Below are positions 63,726 to 64,000 of a DNA stretch of 64,000 nucleotides, in pieces; position 1 is the first letter of the stretch; every line of letters begins with the position of its first letter. This stretch comes from Diphasiastrum complanatum (Eukaryota; Streptophyta; Lycopodiopsida; Lycopodiales; Lycopodiaceae). The notes under the pieces are model-generated. The model was given only the letters and a program-made list of their open reading frames with translations, did no database searches and had not been told where the DNA came from. The position numbers were made by a program, and so were the translations under genes. The stretch spans positions 85,092,694 to 85,156,693 of the forward strand of contig CM055092.1 of NCBI GenBank assembly GCA_029204225.1, given 5' to 3'.

Positions 63726-64000
63726 TTAAGATTTTGTTTTATCCAGTTTATTTTTTGATTCTAGCAGTTTCTGTGTGCTTGCATGCATTTTTGCATTCAA
63801 TAATTTTCTACCAACATGCATTGCCTTTGAAACCATCGTTTGATCTATACCCAATCACACACGATTACAGCAACCCACTGTCCCACCGCTCTCCACCTAT
63901 CTTGCATTTTTTTCAGGGGAGGGAGACCTGTTGGTTGAACCGCCGCTTGCACCCGCCGCTTTTCAAACTTTAAAGAAATTACATCCGACGTGCACTTGAC
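63726..64000. other. End of window, nothing recognised
   Basis: AT-rich start and a C-rich end without recognised coding sequence. No reverse transcriptase follows the broken protease within the window. Confidence 0.5.

Overview
The window looks like a repeat-choked stretch of a large land-plant nuclear genome. The signs are one spliced plant-type gene, plant Ty1/copia, Ty3/gypsy and LINE remnants, primer-binding sites matching plant initiator tRNA-Met and tRNA-Asp, and degenerate TTTAGGG telomere-type repeats. I cannot place the species; very long (GA/CT)n arrays and many internally deleted LTR elements fit a fern or another large-genome plant, but that is a guess.

Region by region. (1) 263-3073, minus: a five-exon RING-type E3 ubiquitin ligase gene of the AIRP2 family, apparently intact, with two ABRE-like boxes and a tandem repeat upstream. 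(2) 5.2-8.2 kb: a fold-back cluster and two truncated LINE 3' ends, one with a 17-bp target-site duplication. (3) 8.2-14.2 kb: a minus-strand copia element (A) keeping only gag and protease, whose two LTRs differ mainly in a (GA)n array of 21 versus 185 bp, followed by the tail of another copia (B). (4) 15.9-16.8 kb: a 276-codon unrecognised ORF. (5) 18.8-25 kb: a huge GA array in a gypsy-LTR fragment, then two plus-strand copia relics (K, J). (6) 25.4-28.4 kb: copia E, joined on both sides to LTR pieces of other families. (7) 29.4-40.9 kb: a copia element (F) with its LTR pair, interrupted by two inverted relatives of a gag-only gypsy family: G1 (4.7 kb, ACAAC target duplication) and G2, a deletion derivative with only about 200 bp between its LTRs. 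(8) 42.2-48.3 kb: a chromodomain gypsy (M) whose 3' LTR was split by copia H, and H carries its whole coding region back to front. (9) 48.3-53.2 kb: palindromes, a GA array, a candidate three-exon small gene, tandem duplications and interstitial telomere-like sequence. (10) 53.2-64 kb: copia I (minus) cut by copia D (plus), itself cut by gypsy G3 (plus), whose protease is broken by a small inversion.

Only the AIRP2-like gene, and possibly the small gene at 49.7-50.3 kb, look like genes outside recognised LTR elements. The LTR elements seen here are dead or non-autonomous, with stops, frameshifts, lost catalytic residues or missing pol domains; interest lies in their rearrangement, nesting and microsatellite growth.
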